Below, one piece after another: positions 56,011 to 57,495 of a stretch of 57,495 bases of DNA. A program made the translations under genes and the position numbers. How positions within the stretch are numbered: the first letter of the stretch is position 1; every line of letters starts with the position of its first letter. Under the pieces are notes generated by a model. That model did not search any database. It was not told the origin of the DNA and saw nothing but the letters and a program-made list of their open reading frames with translations. The stretch lies in IMG/VR virus record IMGVR_UViG_3300044742_000040, positions 1 to 57,495 of that record; one strand, given 5' to 3'. Source of the stretch: a virus.

Positions 56011-56247
56011 ATGTTTACGAGTCAGCACTACAACGCGGTTGCGAAAGTCTTGCATGACTCGCGCAATGCCGCGATAGAATCGGAGAATTCGACACAGGCT
56101 GTACCGTACAAGTTTTGGTATGACCACGTGTATACGCCTATCGTGAAACTCTTTGAGGAAGACAATCCTCGCTTCTCCACTGTGAGCTTTTGCTATGCGG
56201 TGGCGACCGGCGAATACGTGTCGAGGCGAATGGACAAGAAATCATGA
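56011..56247 (+). CDS. Unknown protein, 78 aa
   Basis: Starts one base after the previous stop, with AAGGAAGGG upstream. Helical, with an aromatic centre (VPYKFWYDHVYTPIVKLFEE). It is coupled to the next gene by ATGA. Confidence 0.6.
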   Translation: MFTSQHYNAVAKVLHDSRNAAIESENSTQAVPYKFWYDHVYTPIVKLFEEDNPRFSTVSFCYAVATGEYVSRRMDKKS

Positions 56248-56477
56248 CCGAGCAACAGCGTAAGAGACTTGCCGAGTACCTCGATGATGAGAATATCGAG
56301 ATACGTACCATCGAGTATCCATCGGGACTTTCCAAGGATGGAAGGGCATTACTGGATGCTGTCAAAGTGTACTATCACATGACAATTCCTGAACGTGGAG
56401 AGAAGCGTGGGTACATCGATTGGTATGGCCCTGATGGATGGCATGTCAACACAGAATACAAGGGGGTCATTGCATGA
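56244..56477 (+). CDS. Unknown protein, 77 aa
   Basis: ATGA overlap with the gene before. A helical N-terminus (TEQQRKRLAEYLDDENIEIR) is followed by a basic-aromatic end (GYIDWYGPDGWHVNTEYKG). No family was recognised. Confidence 0.6.
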   Translation: MTEQQRKRLAEYLDDENIEIRTIEYPSGLSKDGRALLDAVKVYYHMTIPERGEKRGYIDWYGPDGWHVNTEYKGVIA

Positions 56478-56806
56478 AGATCGTGGAAGATCATATCATG
56501 GAGGAATCCGAGGAGAAGCGTTACCGTATGTGTGAACCTCTGGTACAGGATATCGATACAACTATCTTCGATCCGGAATCACCTACGCTTGTCGGAGATA
56601 TCTTCCGATATTCGCAAAAGGAATTCGGCCGATGCGTAAGCAAAGTCTACCAAGATACCAAGGATGGCGTGAAAGCTGTCGGATGGGTATTTCAGAAGCG
56701 TGAGCGTTATGAAGATTCACGTGAGACATTCATCCATGAAACGTGGGTAAGTCTTTATGATGAATGGCAACCGACAATCATAAAGAAACCACACTTCATT
56801 GCGTAG
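56474..56806 (+). CDS. Unknown protein, 110 aa
   Basis: ATGA overlap. It has the look of a compact beta domain (GRCVSKVYQDTKDGVKAVGW, then FQKRERYEDSRETFIHETWV) with an acidic N-terminus. No family was recognised. It is the last gene before the structured RNA at 56812. Confidence 0.65.
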   Translation: MKIVEDHIMEESEEKRYRMCEPLVQDIDTTIFDPESPTLVGDIFRYSQKEFGRCVSKVYQDTKDGVKAVGWVFQKRERYEDSRETFIHETWVSLYDEWQPTIIKKPHFIA

Positions 56807-56811
56807 ATTGA

Positions 56812-56928
56812 ACGGAGAGTAGCGGCATACGCCCGGTACAGGTATTAGGATGAGGCTTAGTCCAAGACTCCGAATCCTTCAATCCGACGGGATTGGCTTA
56901 GGGCCGGAAACGCCCCGCTACTCTCCGT
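56812..56928 (+). ncRNA. Multi-branched structured RNA, CGGAGAGT-closed, copy 2
   Basis: ACGGAGAGTAGCGG (56812-56825) is perfectly complementary over 14 bp to CCGCTACTCTCCGT (56915-56928). Inside lie AGGAT/ATCCT with GAG/CTC, AATCC/GGATT with a GACG loop, and CCGG/CCGG. The extended ribosome site CCAAGGGAGG (56937-56946) follows 8 bases later. It shares the CGGAGAGT closing sequence and size with the element at 1438-1545. Confidence 0.65.
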
Positions 56929-56950
56929 AGAATCTACCAAGGGAGGCAAC

Positions 56951-57187
56951 ATGTCATTTACTCAGGGTACATTCGCTGAGCGTCCTTTGCTTGGTTGGCC
57001 CGGTATTACTATGCGTATGACTTTGATGCATGGTAAGTTCGTTGTCACATGTACCAACGACAACACAGGGCAGGCTAAGTTTCTCTACGAGGGCACAGAG
57101 TTCGGTAGCGCAGCTACCTGCTATAAGCATCCGTTCGTGACTTCGTTCGATGAAGTCAGTGAGATTACTGATCTGGTCACAGCCTAA
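56951..57187 (+). CDS. Unknown protein, 78 aa
   Basis: ATG 4 bases after CCAAGGGAGG. A beta-type chain (MTLMHGKFVVTCTNDNTGQA) with two Cys. No family was recognised. Its translation is probably governed by the folded leader. Confidence 0.65.
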   Translation: MSFTQGTFAERPLLGWPGITMRMTLMHGKFVVTCTNDNTGQAKFLYEGTEFGSAATCYKHPFVTSFDEVSEITDLVTA

Positions 57188-57258
57188 TGGATATCGCAAT
57201 TGCTATAGCAATCGTGATACTTCTAGCAGGATTACTGGCAATTAGCAGGGGGCAGTAG
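57187..57258 (+). CDS. One-helix membrane peptide, 23 aa
   Basis: TAATG junction with the gene before. Almost the whole chain is a membrane helix (AIAIAIVILLAGLLAI) with a basic end. It is comparable in size to the peptide at 27854. The role is unknown. Confidence 0.55.
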   Translation: MDIAIAIAIVILLAGLLAISRGQ

Positions 57259-57295
57259 CTTTATCCTACCAGGCAATAAGGGACTGCTTTACACG

Positions 57296-57495
57296 GCCGC
57301 GCAGCACAACCAATAAACCAATCATGTACGGAAAGGAATACAGATGGCCGATGCGAGAATCACGGTAAACTTCACTCCCGCAGAGTTTGATCTGATCCGA
57401 GAGTCTTTGGAGTGGGCACGTAACAACCACGAACGGACTTCCAGGGATAACGAGAACGAGCGCATTTTGCGCGACCAGGCACGGAAGGACGCTTT
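57296..57495. repeat. Terminal direct repeat, right copy
   Basis: Repeats bases 1-200 with one mismatch (A57423 versus G128). See the left copy for interpretation. Confidence 0.95.
57344..57495 (+). CDS. Second, partial copy of the 61-aa gene
   Basis: The first 50 codons of the gene at 49, with Asn in place of Ser at residue 27, cut off by the window end. It is the same gene seen again through the overlap, not a duplication. Confidence 0.85.
   Translation, partial: MADARITVNFTPAEFDLIRESLEWARNNHERTSRDNENERILRDQARKDA

Noticed and set aside
1-57495. CRISPR array, integrase or attachment site
   Set aside because: No regularly spaced repeats of CRISPR type, and no tyrosine or serine recombinase motifs were seen in any frame read.

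Overview
The window is one complete tailed-phage genome, closed on itself. Bases 1-200 recur at 57296-57495 with a single mismatch, so the unit length is 57,295 bp. The virion genes are those of a siphovirus: HK97-type packaging and head genes, a tail tube gene, a frameshifted tail chaperone pair and a 1316-residue tape measure, with no sheath or contractile baseplate gene recognised. The host is probably an actinobacterium. This is inferred from an Rpf-like transglycosylase-fold protein, a protein with an RWVVRGHWR C-terminal block of a kind common in actinobacterial phages and plasmids, a DUF932 protein and a Thr-rich secreted protein. No integrase, excisionase or immunity repressor was recognised, so a virulent lifestyle is more likely. 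No tRNA gene and no CRISPR array were seen.

Layout: rightward genes run from 54127 through the closure point to 26384. Leftward genes run from 53888 down to 26687. The two blocks converge on a strong bidirectional terminator (26428-26464) and diverge at 53889-54126. The rightward block starts with small unknown genes behind structured leaders. It continues with a DUF932 protein, a secreted metzincin-like metalloprotease, an HNH endonuclease, a transglycosylase-fold protein, a SNF2-type helicase and several secreted or one-helix membrane proteins. It ends with a replication and recombination set: Cas4/RecB-like nuclease, Sak4-like RecA-fold ATPase, DUF669 protein, primase-helicase, HTH protein, UDG-PolA fusion polymerase, DUF5664 nucleotide hydrolase and RuvC-like resolvase.

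The leftward late operon begins with a block of beta-rich, repetitive, probably structural genes, including a LuxR-type HTH protein. Terminase, portal, protease-scaffold fusion, decoration, capsid, connector and tail tube genes follow. Then come the gpG/gpGT pair, tape measure and distal tail genes, and last a lysis cassette (membrane peptides, a membrane-anchored collagen-like protein, NlpC/P60-like endolysin, holin).

The most unusual content is RNA-level. About ten rightward genes use an extended ribosome binding site near CCAAGGGAGG. A predicted sRNA of about 65 nt (8760-8825), with its own promoter and terminator, shows the exact complement CCTCCCTTGG in its first hairpin. Directly downstream lies a long hairpin with C-rich single strands (8842-8937) that resembles in principle the C-rich-loop actinobacterial sRNAs. 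Next comes a 6-codon upstream ORF, and then a transglycosylase gene whose whole reading frame has no ATG, GTG or TTG. Several other genes sit behind large folded leaders (274-366, 1438-1545, 5630-5837, 14484-14530, 56812-56928). Together these suggest a phage-wide system of translational control at ribosome binding sites. All RNA structures were found by eye from inverted repeats; no folding energies were calculated.
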